From: Bacteroidales bacterium
Lineage (GTDB): Bacteria > Bacteroidota > Bacteroidia > Bacteroidales > UBA932
Assembly (NCBI GenBank): GCA_004556005.1
Contig: SFJA01000090.1
Location: 1 to 5,803 of the forward strand
Direction of reading: 5' to 3'
DNA: 5,803 nucleotides
A program made the position numbers and the translations under genes. This document shows, piece by piece, positions 1-5,803 of this stretch (the stretch's first letter is position 1; the number at the start of each line of letters is the position of its first letter). Below the pieces are notes generated by a model. That model had not been told where the DNA came from. It saw nothing but the letters and a program-made list of their open reading frames with translations, and ran no database searches.

Positions 1-1
1 C

Positions 2-403
2 CCGTACCGCTTCGACAAGTCTCTGGAGGATGCCGCTGACAGCATCAGCGAGGCGATTGGACCGGCGGAACTGAAGGGTCGCAAGGACTTCCGCAAGACC
101 CTGACGTTTACGATTGACCCGGCGGATGCCAAGGACTTTGACGATGCGCTGTCCTTCCGCAGGCTGGAAAACGGCAATTTTGAAGTCGGCATACACATCG
201 CGGACGTGTCTTGGTACGTGCGTCCGGGCAGCGATATAGACAAGGAGGCGCGGGATAGGGGAACTTCCGTCTATCTGGTTGACAGGACGGTGCCTATGCT
301 TCCGGAAAAGCTCTGCAACAAGCTGTGCTCTCTACGGCAGGACGAGGACAAGCTGACTTTCTCGGTCGTTGCCGCTACGCTTACGAGCAGGCTCAGGAAA
401 TAA
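2..403 (+). CDS. rnr: Ribonuclease R, upstream fragment (5' end outside window, frame broken before its natural end)
   Basis: RNase R is a cytoplasmic, processive 3'-to-5' exoribonuclease that degrades structured RNA. This fragment is open from the window edge in the frame starting at position 2. It covers the start of the RNB catalytic domain. The motif TIDPADAKDFDDAL at 110-151 holds the Asp cluster that binds catalytic metals (Asp codons at 116, 134, 140 and 143, matching Asp272/278/280/281 of the E. coli enzyme). It is followed by VGIHIADVSWYV and RGTSVYLVDRTVPMLPEKL, both typical of the family, and by LCSLRQDEDKLTFS. After that point (about 365) the residues stop resembling RNase R and a TAA is reached at 401-403. 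The family continues here for several hundred residues, and the continuation is found in another frame from about 370. The fragment lacks the RNB C-terminal half and the S1 domain, so alone it should not be a functional enzyme. Family assignment is very secure; functional state is uncertain. Confidence 0.9.
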   Translation, partial: PYRFDKSLEDAADSISEAIGPAELKGRKDFRKTLTFTIDPADAKDFDDALSFRRLENGNFEVGIHIADVSWYVRPGSDIDKEARDRGTSVYLVDRTVPMLPEKLCNKLCSLRQDEDKLTFSVVAATLTSRLRK

Positions 404-1635
404 TCGAAAAGGGCGAGGCGACCGACCCGCTCAGCGATGCCATACTCACGTTGCACAAGCTCGCCTCGAAACTAAAGACAGAGCGCAGCAGAAATGGCGC
501 AATCGATTTTGACCGCCCTGAGATGAAGGTCGAATGCGACCCTGAAGGCAAGCCGCTGAGGGTTTACCAGAAAATCAGTCGCGAGGCCAACTGGCTTATC
601 GAAGAGTTTATGCTGCTTGCAAACCGCACCGTTGCCGAATTCGTGGCTACCGACGGAAAGATGAACGCCGTACAGAGCAAGAATGCCAAAACCTTTGTCT
701 ATCGCGTTCACGACGAGCCTAACGAAATCAAGCTCGAGGGACTCAGGCGCTTTGCCGGAGGATTCGGATACAGGATGGACGGCGAGGCGCTCAGCGGAAG
801 GGCCGCTGCCGAAAGCCTGCGTACGCTGATGGAGGAGTCCAGGGACAAGCCCGAGTATGCCGCTTTTCAGAATCTTGCCCTAAGGTCCATGTCCAAGGCC
901 GTTTACAGCACTGACAACATAGGTCATTACGGGCTTGCTTTCCGCTTTTATACGCATTTCACATCGCCTATCCGCCGTTACCCGGACCTGATGGTTCATC
1001 GCCTGCTCGCTTTGTATCTGGCAGGCGCCGAGAGCCAGAAGAAGGACCACTATGAGAGCGAATGCTCCTATGCTTCCCTGCGTGAGCAGATTGCTGCAGA
1101 TGCCGAAAGAACGAGCATAAAATACAAGCTCGTTGAGTATATGCAGGACAAGATAGGTCAGGAGTACGAAGGTGCCGTTTCCGGTCTTACCGAGTGGGGA
1201 ATGTACGTGGAAGTAGATGAGACACATATAGAAGGTATGGTTCCGCTGCGCGAGATCAGAAGCGATTTCTTTGAGTTTGACGAAGAGCATTACAGGATTG
1301 TCGGCCGTCGCACGCGCAGGCTCTACCGCCTTGGAGACCGCGTCCGCATACGAGTAAAGGATGCCAATCTTGAGCAGCGCATCATCGATTATGAACTGAT
1401 TGAAACCGAAACGACAGATGAGAAAGATTTCCTTGCTGATTCTGCTTCTGTTGCCCCTCGTGGCGGCAAAGGCGCAAAGAATGCCGGAGCTAAAGGCGGA
1501 GCAAGTCGTTCTGAACGAAGCAGACTCGCAAAAGATGGCAGGTCCGCAAAGTCGGTCAAGTCTGCAAGAACGGCAAAATTGCGTAGCGGAAAATCCCGCT
1601 CTACCCGCAAAAAGTCTTCCGGCAAGGCTGATTGA
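325..1635 (+). CDS. rnr: Ribonuclease R, downstream fragment (rest of RNB domain, S1 domain, basic tail)
   Basis: This is the continuation of rnr in the frame one base back from the upstream fragment. RNase R similarity begins only at about 370-373 (CRYAYEQAQEIIEKGEATDPLSD), so the GTG at 325 is just the first possible start in the open frame and probably not a true one; the first in-frame ATG with homology around it is at 523. The fragment contains the rest of the RNB domain with the RNase II family signature HFTSPIRRYPDLMVHRLL starting at 955. An S1 RNA-binding domain lies at about 1156-1404 (GQEYEGAVSGLTEWGMYVEV through IRVKDANLEQRIIDYELIE). The last 60 or so residues are low in complexity and about one third Lys/Arg, as is common for RNase R tails that bind RNA. 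The tail overlaps the start of the peptidase gene by 218 nt. Without the Asp cluster of the upstream fragment this part cannot be catalytic. Either the gene is a recent pseudogene, or the source sequence has lost bases here. Confidence 0.85.
   Translation: MLSTAGRGQADFLGRCRYAYEQAQEIIEKGEATDPLSDAILTLHKLASKLKTERSRNGAIDFDRPEMKVECDPEGKPLRVYQKISREANWLIEEFMLLANRTVAEFVATDGKMNAVQSKNAKTFVYRVHDEPNEIKLEGLRRFAGGFGYRMDGEALSGRAAAESLRTLMEESRDKPEYAAFQNLALRSMSKAVYSTDNIGHYGLAFRFYTHFTSPIRRYPDLMVHRLLALYLAGAESQKKDHYESECSYASLREQIAADAERTSIKYKLVEYMQDKIGQEYEGAVSGLTEWGMYVEVDETHIEGMVPLREIRSDFFEFDEEHYRIVGRRTRRLYRLGDRVRIRVKDANLEQRIIDYELIETETTDEKDFLADSASVAPRGGKGAKNAGAKGGASRSERSRLAKDGRSAKSVKSARTAKLRSGKSRSTRKKSSGKAD
362..375 (+). 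other. Frame-breaking junction inside rnr (apparent internal deletion)
   Basis: The frame-2 reading is good RNase R up to ...DKLTFS (the TCG Ser codon is at 362-364). The frame-1 reading is good RNase R from CRYAYEQ (TGC at 370-372). Only the eight bases 365-372 separate the two, whereas RNase R proteins such as the E. coli enzyme have about 25 residues between the equivalent positions, including the segment that in Bacteroidota relatives usually carries a GRT-type motif. The net loss is therefore about 67 nt, give or take whole codons, which is one more than a multiple of three and accounts for the frame change. The junction contains GGTCGT, which could encode either the Val-Val of the left side or a Gly-Arg of the lost segment, so a short direct repeat may have guided the deletion; this last point is inference. 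Confidence 0.75.
1418..1635 (+). other. 218-nt out-of-frame overlap between rnr and the peptidase gene
   Basis: The same bases encode the basic Ser/Gly/Lys/Arg-rich tail of RNase R in frame 1 and the signal peptide plus linker of the M28 peptidase (residues 1 to about 72) in frame 2. Both readings make biological sense: the tail resembles RNase R tails, and the other frame yields a well-formed signal peptide ending AKA-Q. Both overlapped protein parts lie outside folded catalytic domains, which is where a long overlap can be tolerated. The peptidase start lies just after the end of the RNase R S1 domain. Confidence 0.75.
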
Positions 1636-3052
1636 CGCTCCGGTGGAGCAGTGCTCGCTGCCGGATACCCTTGATTCTTTCCGCATCGACAGCCTGGGAC
1701 AGATTGTTTACAGGCTGTGCTCGGAACAGTTCGCAGGTCGTCAGGCCGGAACCGCAGGAGCTGCCGCCGCGCGGGAATATCTTCTTTCCTGCTATCGCGG
1801 CATAGGGCTGGAGCCTCTGTTCGGAGACAGTCTCCAGTTCCGCTTTAGCAGATATGGCACGGTATATTCCGACATAGTAGGGGTAATAAGGCCCTTGCGG
1901 GAGGATGCCGAAGACAGGTATATTGTTCTAGGGGCGCATTATGACCATCTCGGACGTGACCGCGACGGAAAAATGTATCCCGGAGCTGACGACAATGCTT
2001 CCGGCAGCGCCGCCCTGTTCGGGATTGCTTCATATCTAATGCAGAACCGGGACAAGCTGGGCTGCAATGTCATCATAGCGGCGTTCGACGCTGAGGAAAT
2101 TGGTCTGTATGGTTCCGAAGCCCTTATGCAAAAACTTGAGGAGGAGGGACTTGCGGACAAGATAAAGCTGATGGCAAGCATCGATATGGTGGGCTGGTAT
2201 GCCGTAAGCGGATATCTCAGGCTTGAGGGCTCATCCACACTCAGGAATTCGAAACAGATACTCGGCGAACTTGCTGAATCTCACGGAATCAGAATCAGGC
2301 TCAAGGGCTTTGAGGACAGTGTCTTTACAGCCACTGACACGGACGCGTTTGCACGGAACGGCATACCGACCCTTGCTGTGACAACAGGCCTGAAGTCGCC
2401 TTATCATAAAACGGGTGATTTGCCTGAACTGATTGATTACAAGGGACTTGATATGATAACCGGCTACCTTGGTGACCTTGCTGCGAAACTTTCCTCCAGA
2501 GGCTTTGGCGAAGCTTCCGGAAGGCTTTCCGCAAAGCATCGCAGGCCCGTGTTCCAAGCGGGAATCAGTCTCGGAGCCAGCAACTCCATGATCCTTTACA
2601 AGGGCAGTTCCATACGCACTACATCGCGTTACGGTCTCGAAGCCGGTCTGGAAATGAAACTCAATCTGGGCCGCTTCGCCTTGGTCTCCGGCCTGGGCTA
2701 TGATTACCTCACTTCCGGATTTCCTGCCTCTGAAGATATGTTGGGAAGCAGCGCGAGATATTCGCACCACGCCCTCAGGGTCCCTCTCGTCTTTGGATTC
2801 CAGGGCAGGAATCCCGGGTCATGTATGCTCGGAGCGGGTCCTTATCTTACCAGAGTTCTTGCTACCGGCGCAGATGTCCCGGAACTGGACTTTCGGAAAT
2901 GGCAGTACGGATATACTATCAGTTTCTGCCAGCCTTTGGGCGGAAAACTGCTGATGAATGTCAATATAAACCGTTCTCTTGTGGATGTTTACAAAAGCCG
3001 ACCGGGTAGCAGATTGTCCAATTCTGACATTACGTTTGTCTATTTATTCTGA
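1418..3052 (+). CDS. Secreted M28-family zinc aminopeptidase with C-terminal outer-membrane beta-barrel
   Basis: Predicted 544-residue exported metallopeptidase. The frame is open only from 1400 (TGA at 1397-1399); the ATG at 1418 is chosen because it begins a textbook signal peptide: MRK, a Leu-rich core, then AKA-Q, with likely cleavage after residue 19. Residues 20-75 are a linker encoded within the rnr overlap. Residues about 76-365 are the M28 domain. The co-catalytic zinc set is complete: His174 (GAHYDH), bridging Asp191 (GADDNASG), general base Glu226 and ligand Glu227 (DAEEIGLYGSE), Asp256 (SIDMVGW) and His330 (YHKTGD). M28 enzymes of this kind remove N-terminal amino acids from peptides; the actual substrate cannot be read from the sequence. 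Residues about 378-544 form successive amphipathic strands with PorT-like barrel motifs (LRVPLVFGF, GAGPYLTRVL) and end in a terminal Phe (ITFVYLF), as outer-membrane proteins do. The catalytic domain is thus probably held at the inner face of the outer membrane. No lipobox is present. No clear Shine-Dalgarno precedes the start, which is normal for Bacteroidota. Confidence 0.9.
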   Translation: MRKISLLILLLLPLVAAKAQRMPELKAEQVVLNEADSQKMAGPQSRSSLQERQNCVAENPALPAKSLPARLIDAPVEQCSLPDTLDSFRIDSLGQIVYRLCSEQFAGRQAGTAGAAAAREYLLSCYRGIGLEPLFGDSLQFRFSRYGTVYSDIVGVIRPLREDAEDRYIVLGAHYDHLGRDRDGKMYPGADDNASGSAALFGIASYLMQNRDKLGCNVIIAAFDAEEIGLYGSEALMQKLEEEGLADKIKLMASIDMVGWYAVSGYLRLEGSSTLRNSKQILGELAESHGIRIRLKGFEDSVFTATDTDAFARNGIPTLAVTTGLKSPYHKTGDLPELIDYKGLDMITGYLGDLAAKLSSRGFGEASGRLSAKHRRPVFQAGISLGASNSMILYKGSSIRTTSRYGLEAGLEMKLNLGRFALVSGLGYDYLTSGFPASEDMLGSSARYSHHALRVPLVFGFQGRNPGSCMLGAGPYLTRVLATGADVPELDFRKWQYGYTISFCQPLGGKLLMNVNINRSLVDVYKSRPGSRLSNSDITFVYLF

Positions 3053-3069
3053 CGCGTTTTGAATACGCG
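3053..3069. promoter_or_regulatory. Near-palindrome overlapping the fucI -33 element
   Basis: Arms CGCGT (3053-3057) and ACGCG (3065-3069) are separated by TTTGAAT. Counting the inner bases, seven of eight positions on each side of G3061 pair, the single mismatch being 3058/3064. It starts directly after the peptidase stop codon and covers the TTTG proposed as the -33 box, so a dimeric regulator bound here would affect the fucI promoter. A weak 3'-end hairpin for the peptidase transcript is the alternative; the 5-bp core stem makes that less likely. Confidence 0.4.
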
Positions 3070-3087
3070 ATAAGTTTATTATATTTG
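3058..3087 (+). promoter_or_regulatory. Bacteroidota-type promoter of fucI
   Basis: TTTG at 3058-3061 and TATATTTG at 3080-3087 match the Bacteroidota primary sigma factor consensus (-33 TTTG, -7 TAnnTTTG) with 18 nt between them. The surroundings are AT-rich, unlike the genes on either side. Transcription would start near 3092-3095, giving a leader of about 50 nt before the fucI ATG. It lies in the only sizeable gap upstream of fucI and marks the start of a fucose transcription unit separate from rnr and the peptidase gene. Confidence 0.7.
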
Positions 3088-3092
3088 TATAT

Positions 3093-3114
3093 CCGTTCCT
3101 CGGCCGAGGAACGG
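3093..3114. promoter_or_regulatory. Perfect 22-bp palindrome at the fucI transcription start (candidate operator or 5' hairpin)
   Basis: The left arm CCGTTCCTCGG (3093-3103) is followed with no spacer by its exact reverse complement (3104-3114). It begins five bases after the -7 box, at the expected transcription start. A perfect spacer-less palindrome in this place fits a dimeric repressor site; fucose operons of Bacteroides are controlled by a GntR-type repressor, FucR, but nothing in the sequence identifies the binding protein. In RNA it would fold as a 9-bp stem with a GGCC loop at the very 5' end, which could stabilise the message. There is no following T-run, so it is not a convincing terminator for the peptidase gene. 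Confidence 0.6.
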
Positions 3115-3141
3115 CGACCGGACTATTAACCAATACAGAAT

Positions 3142-4917
3142 ATGTCAAAGTACCCAAAAATCGGTATCAGGCCTACCATTGACGGACGCCAGGGCGGTGT
3201 CCGCGAAAGCCTGGAGGACAAGACGATGGCTCTTGCCAAGGCGGTTGCTGACCTCATCAGTACCAACCTTCACAACGGAGACGGCTCTCCAGTAGAGTGC
3301 GTCATAGCCGACAGCACCATTGGCCGTGTTGCCGAAACCGCCGCCTGTGCGGAAAAGTTCGAAAGGGAGGGCGTAGGTGCCACCATTACCGTAACTTCTT
3401 GCTGGTGTTACGGTTCTGAAACCATGGATATGAACCCTTACTATCCAAAGGCAGTATGGGGATTCAACGGAACCGAGCGTCCGGGAGCAGTTTATCTTGC
3501 AGCAGTGCTCGCCGCACACGCTCAGAAGGGACTTCCTGCATACGGAATCTACGGACACGATGTCCAGGATCTTTCCGATAACAGCATACCGGCAGACGTT
3601 GCCGAGAAGATACTCCGCTGGGCACGCGCCGCTCAGGCGGTAGCGACCATGCGCGGCAAGAGCTACCTGAGCTTCGGCTCCGTAGCAATGGGCATCGCAG
3701 GCTCCATCGTCAACCCTGACTTCTTCCAGGAGTACCTCGGAATGCGCAACGAGCAGGTCGATGAGACCGAAATCCTCCGCAGGATGGACGAGGGCATATA
3801 CGACAAAGAGGAATTCGCCAGGGCTATGGCCTGGGTCGAGAAGCACTGCAAGGTCAACGAGGGCTGGGACAAGAACCGCCCGGACAAGCAGAAGACCCGC
3901 GAGGAAAAGGACGCCGATTGGGAATTCGTCGTAAAGATGTACCTCATCATGAGGGACCTTATGCACGGCAACCCGAAGCTGCTTGAGATGGGCTTCAAGG
4001 AGGAGGCTCTCGGACACAACGCAATTGCGGGCGGATTCCAGGGCCAGCGTCAGTGGACTGACTGGAAGCCTAACGGAGACTTCTGCGAGGCTATGCTCAA
4101 TACCCAGTTCGACTGGAACGGCAAGAGGGAGGCCATCATCGTCGCCACCGAAAACGATGCTCTCAACGGAGTGGCCATGCTCCTCGGCCATCTCCTTACC
4201 AACAAGGCGCAGATTTTCAGCGACGTGCGCACTTATTGGAGCCCGGAGGCTGTCAAGAGGGTGACCGGAAAGGAATTGACCGGAATGGCAGCTGGCGGTA
4301 TCATCCACCTCATCAACTCCGGAGCAACCACACTTGACGGAAACGGATATGCAAGCGATGCTGATGGCAAGCCTGTCATGAAGGAATGGTGGAATCTTAC
4401 CGACGAGGACGAAAAGGCGATTCTCGAGCATACCAACTGGCTTCCGGCCGACCGTGACTACTTCAGAGGCGGCGGATTCTCAAGCAACTTCCTCACGAAG
4501 GGCGGAATGCCTGTCACAATGATGAGAATGAATCTTGTCAAGGGCCTCGGACCGGTGCTCCAGCTTGCTGAAGGATGGACCGTGGACATCGATCCGGAGA
4601 TACATTCCGTTCTCGACAAACGTACAGACCCGACCTGGCCTACTACCTGGTTCGTGCCTCGCCTGGATCCGACAAAGGACGCATTCAAGGACGTTTACAG
4701 CGTGATGAACAACTGGGGCGCAAATCACGGCGCTATCAGTTACGGACACATCGGAAAGGACCTCATCACCCTCGCTTCGATGCTCCGCATCCCTGTTTGC
4801 ATGCACAACGTTGCTGATGAGGACATCTTCCGCCCTGCCGCATGGAATGCATTCGGCATGGACAAGGAAGGTGCTGACTTCCGTGCCTGCGCCAACTTCG
4901 GTCCTATCTACAAATAG
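3142..4917 (+). CDS. fucI: L-fucose isomerase (EC 5.3.1.25)
   Basis: Cytoplasmic, Mn2+-dependent aldose-ketose isomerase converting L-fucose to L-fuculose, the first step after fucose uptake; the family also accepts D-arabinose. The 591-residue product has the same length as E. coli FucI and matches it throughout: PKIGIRPTIDGR near the N terminus, TSCWCYGSETMDM at about 85-97, WGFNGTERPGAVYLAA at 106-121, IYGHDVQD at 136-143, and GFQGQRQWTD at 298-307. The C-terminal part has WGANHG and SMLRIPVCMHNV. Metal-binding residues Glu337 (ATEND), Asp361 (DVRTYW) and His529 (GANHG) correspond to the E. coli Glu337, Asp361 and His528 set. The ATG at 3142 is chosen because it gives the family-length N terminus; an AT-rich leader without a Shine-Dalgarno precedes it. 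The gene ends with TAG directly followed by an in-frame TAA (4915-4920). It lies downstream of its own promoter and 59 nt before fucP, its functional partner. Confidence 0.98.
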   Translation: MSKYPKIGIRPTIDGRQGGVRESLEDKTMALAKAVADLISTNLHNGDGSPVECVIADSTIGRVAETAACAEKFEREGVGATITVTSCWCYGSETMDMNPYYPKAVWGFNGTERPGAVYLAAVLAAHAQKGLPAYGIYGHDVQDLSDNSIPADVAEKILRWARAAQAVATMRGKSYLSFGSVAMGIAGSIVNPDFFQEYLGMRNEQVDETEILRRMDEGIYDKEEFARAMAWVEKHCKVNEGWDKNRPDKQKTREEKDADWEFVVKMYLIMRDLMHGNPKLLEMGFKEEALGHNAIAGGFQGQRQWTDWKPNGDFCEAMLNTQFDWNGKREAIIVATENDALNGVAMLLGHLLTNKAQIFSDVRTYWSPEAVKRVTGKELTGMAAGGIIHLINSGATTLDGNGYASDADGKPVMKEWWNLTDEDEKAILEHTNWLPADRDYFRGGGFSSNFLTKGGMPVTMMRMNLVKGLGPVLQLAEGWTVDIDPEIHSVLDKRTDPTWPTTWFVPRLDPTKDAFKDVYSVMNNWGANHGAISYGHIGKDLITLASMLRIPVCMHNVADEDIFRPAAWNAFGMDKEGADFRACANFGPIYK

Positions 4918-4926
4918 TAATATCCG

Positions 4927-4964
4927 AGCCCTGCCCGTCTCCCTGAGGTGACCGCGGCAGGGCT
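4927..4964 (+). terminator. Terminator-like hairpin between fucI and fucP
   Basis: AGCCCTGCC (4927-4935) pairs perfectly with GGCAGGGCT (4956-4964), a 9-bp GC-rich stem with a 20-nt loop that may pair further inside (around CTGA at 4943-4946). It is followed by TATTGTTAACTT, which is T-rich but not a clean U-run. Because fucP begins only 12 nt later and has no promoter of its own that I can see, the hairpin more likely reduces read-through or protects the 3' end of fucI mRNA than stops transcription fully. Confidence 0.55.
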
Positions 4965-4976
4965 TATTGTTAACTT

Positions 4977-5803
4977 ATGAAAGCAATAGAAAAGAAATAT
5001 CTGGTCCCGTTCATACTCGTGACCTGCTGCTTCGCCTTGTGGGGATTTGCCAATGACATTACAAACCCTATGGTAAAGGCGTTCTCCAAGATCTTCCGTA
5101 TGAGCGTGACCGACGGAGCCCTTGTTCAGGTTGCGTTCTATGGCGGTTATTTCGCAATGGCGGTCCCTGCGGCTCTTTTCGTGCGCAGGTATTCGTACAA
5201 GGCGGGCATCATGCTAGGACTCGGTCTGTATGCAGTGGGAGCCCTTATGTTCCTGCCGGCCAAGATGACGGGCAGCTACTATCCTTTCCTGATAGCCTAT
5301 TTCGTGCTCACCTGCGGTCTTTCCTTCCTTGAGACCAGTTCCAACCCATACATGCTCTCCATGGGTGACGAGGCGACCGCTACACGCCGTCTCAATCTTG
5401 CCCAGGCGTTCAATCCAATAGGTTCTCTTCTGGGTATGTTTGTGGCTATGAATTTCATACAGGCGAAGCTCAATCCGCTGAGTACCAGCGAGAGAGCCTT
5501 GCTCAGCGATGCCGAGTTCGAGGCAGTCAAGGCAGCTGACCTGGGCGTGCTGAGCCGTCCTTACATAGCCATAGCTGCCGTTCTGATAGTGCTTCTGATA
5601 CTGATGTTCGTGGTCAAGATGCCCGACCACCGTTCTCTCATGGACGACTCTACGAAATTCGGCCCTACCGTCAGGAGGCTCTGGGCCAACAGGAAATACC
5701 GCTATGGCGTGCTTGCACAGTTTTTCTATGTAGGTGTGCAGATTATGTGCTGGACTTTCATCATCCAGTACGGTACCCACGTGTTTACCGCGGATGGAAT
5801 GGC
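4977..5803 (+). CDS. fucP: L-fucose:H+ symporter (3' end outside window)
   Basis: Inner-membrane transporter of the major facilitator superfamily that brings L-fucose in with a proton. The window holds 275 codons plus two bases of a protein that is usually about 430 residues. The N-terminal six-helix half and the start of the second half are visible, with hydrophobic spans at about 9-27, 47-69, 75-94, 101-125, 144-164 and 195-213, and another from about 244. FANDITNPM carries Asp27, and GLSFLETSSNPYM carries Glu119; these match Asp46 and Glu135 of E. coli FucP, the pair needed for proton coupling and fucose binding. SYKAGIMLGLGLYAVGA, RRLNLAQAFNPIG and VLAQFFYVGVQIMCW also follow the E. coli protein closely. 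The ATG at 4977 gives a short cytoplasmic N terminus (MKAIEKKY) directly before helix 1. It sits 59 nt after fucI and is probably co-transcribed with it. A glucose/galactose transporter of the same subfamily is the main alternative, but the pairing with fucI favours fucose. Confidence 0.95.
   Translation, partial: MKAIEKKYLVPFILVTCCFALWGFANDITNPMVKAFSKIFRMSVTDGALVQVAFYGGYFAMAVPAALFVRRYSYKAGIMLGLGLYAVGALMFLPAKMTGSYYPFLIAYFVLTCGLSFLETSSNPYMLSMGDEATATRRLNLAQAFNPIGSLLGMFVAMNFIQAKLNPLSTSERALLSDAEFEAVKAADLGVLSRPYIAIAAVLIVLLILMFVVKMPDHRSLMDDSTKFGPTVRRLWANRKYRYGVLAQFFYVGVQIMCWTFIIQYGTHVFTADGM

Noticed and set aside
360..375. Programmed -1 ribosomal frameshift in rnr
   Set aside because: The shift direction would fit, but there is no good slippery heptamer, and about 20-25 conserved residues are absent, which frameshifting cannot explain.
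1400..1418. TTG at 1400 as the peptidase start
   Set aside because: It adds only six residues (MKPKRQ) before the signal peptide; the ATG at 1418 places MRK directly ahead of the hydrophobic core and is a stronger start.
880..1686. 268-codon minus-strand open frame opposite rnr and the peptidase start
   Set aside because: No family resemblance; it lies opposite two supported coding frames and has a Cys/Ser/Arg-rich composition typical of antisense shadows.
3031..3038. TACGTTTG as an additional -7 promoter box
   Set aside because: It matches TAnnTTTG but lies within the end of the peptidase coding region (strand ITFVYLF) and has no TTTG at a proper distance upstream.
3093..3114. Palindrome as the intrinsic terminator of the peptidase gene
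   Set aside because: No T-run follows it, and it lies downstream of the fucI -7 box, so it would fall inside the fucI leader.
3145..4431. 428-codon open frame on the minus strand opposite fucI
   Set aside because: It mirrors a highly conserved fucI coding region, has no recognisable domain, and is explained by GC-rich codon use on the other strand.
5214..5780. 188-codon minus-strand open frame opposite fucP
   Set aside because: Shadow of a clearly recognisable transporter gene; no domain or start context supports it.

Overview
This 5.8-kb window looks like chromosomal DNA from a member of the Bacteroidota, most likely a Bacteroidales gut-type organism with moderately high GC. The support is a Bacteroidota-type promoter (TTTG / TAnnTTTG) ahead of fucI, no clear Shine-Dalgarno sequences, an outer-membrane beta-barrel domain of the PorT-like kind, and fucose-utilisation genes. 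The genus is not resolved; an Alistipes-like or uncultured Bacteroidales lineage would fit but is inference. All genes are on the + strand.

Layout. (1) Positions 1-1635 hold most of an RNase R gene (rnr), cut by the window's left edge. Its reading frame is broken near 365-372. The upstream half (to the stop at 401-403) and the downstream half lie in different frames, and roughly 20-25 residues expected between them are missing, which suggests a small internal deletion or an assembly error. (2) A secreted M28-family zinc aminopeptidase (1418-3052) begins inside rnr. Its signal peptide and linker are encoded out of frame within the basic C-terminal tail of RNase R, giving a 218-nt overlap. It ends in a predicted outer-membrane beta-barrel, so the enzyme is probably anchored at the outer membrane with its catalytic domain in the periplasm. 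(3) A short regulatory region (3053-3141) carries a good Bacteroidota promoter, a near-palindrome over the -33 element and a perfect 22-bp palindrome at the expected transcription start. (4) fucI (L-fucose isomerase, 3142-4917) is complete. (5) A terminator-like hairpin (4927-4964) precedes fucP (L-fucose:H+ symporter, from 4977), which runs off the right edge.

How the genes work together: FucP imports L-fucose and FucI converts it to L-fuculose, the first step of fucose catabolism. fucI and fucP are probably one transcript from the promoter at about 3058-3087, with the hairpin possibly lowering fucP relative to fucI. The kinase, aldolase and regulator genes (fucK, fucA, fucR) are not in the window. 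rnr and the peptidase gene form a separate upstream unit whose overlap implies coordinated expression.

Nothing here is clearly a new defence or mobile system. The most unusual points are the broken rnr frame, the long out-of-frame overlap, the peptidase-barrel fusion and the palindromic fucI control region. No RNA genes, mobile elements or CRISPR arrays were seen.
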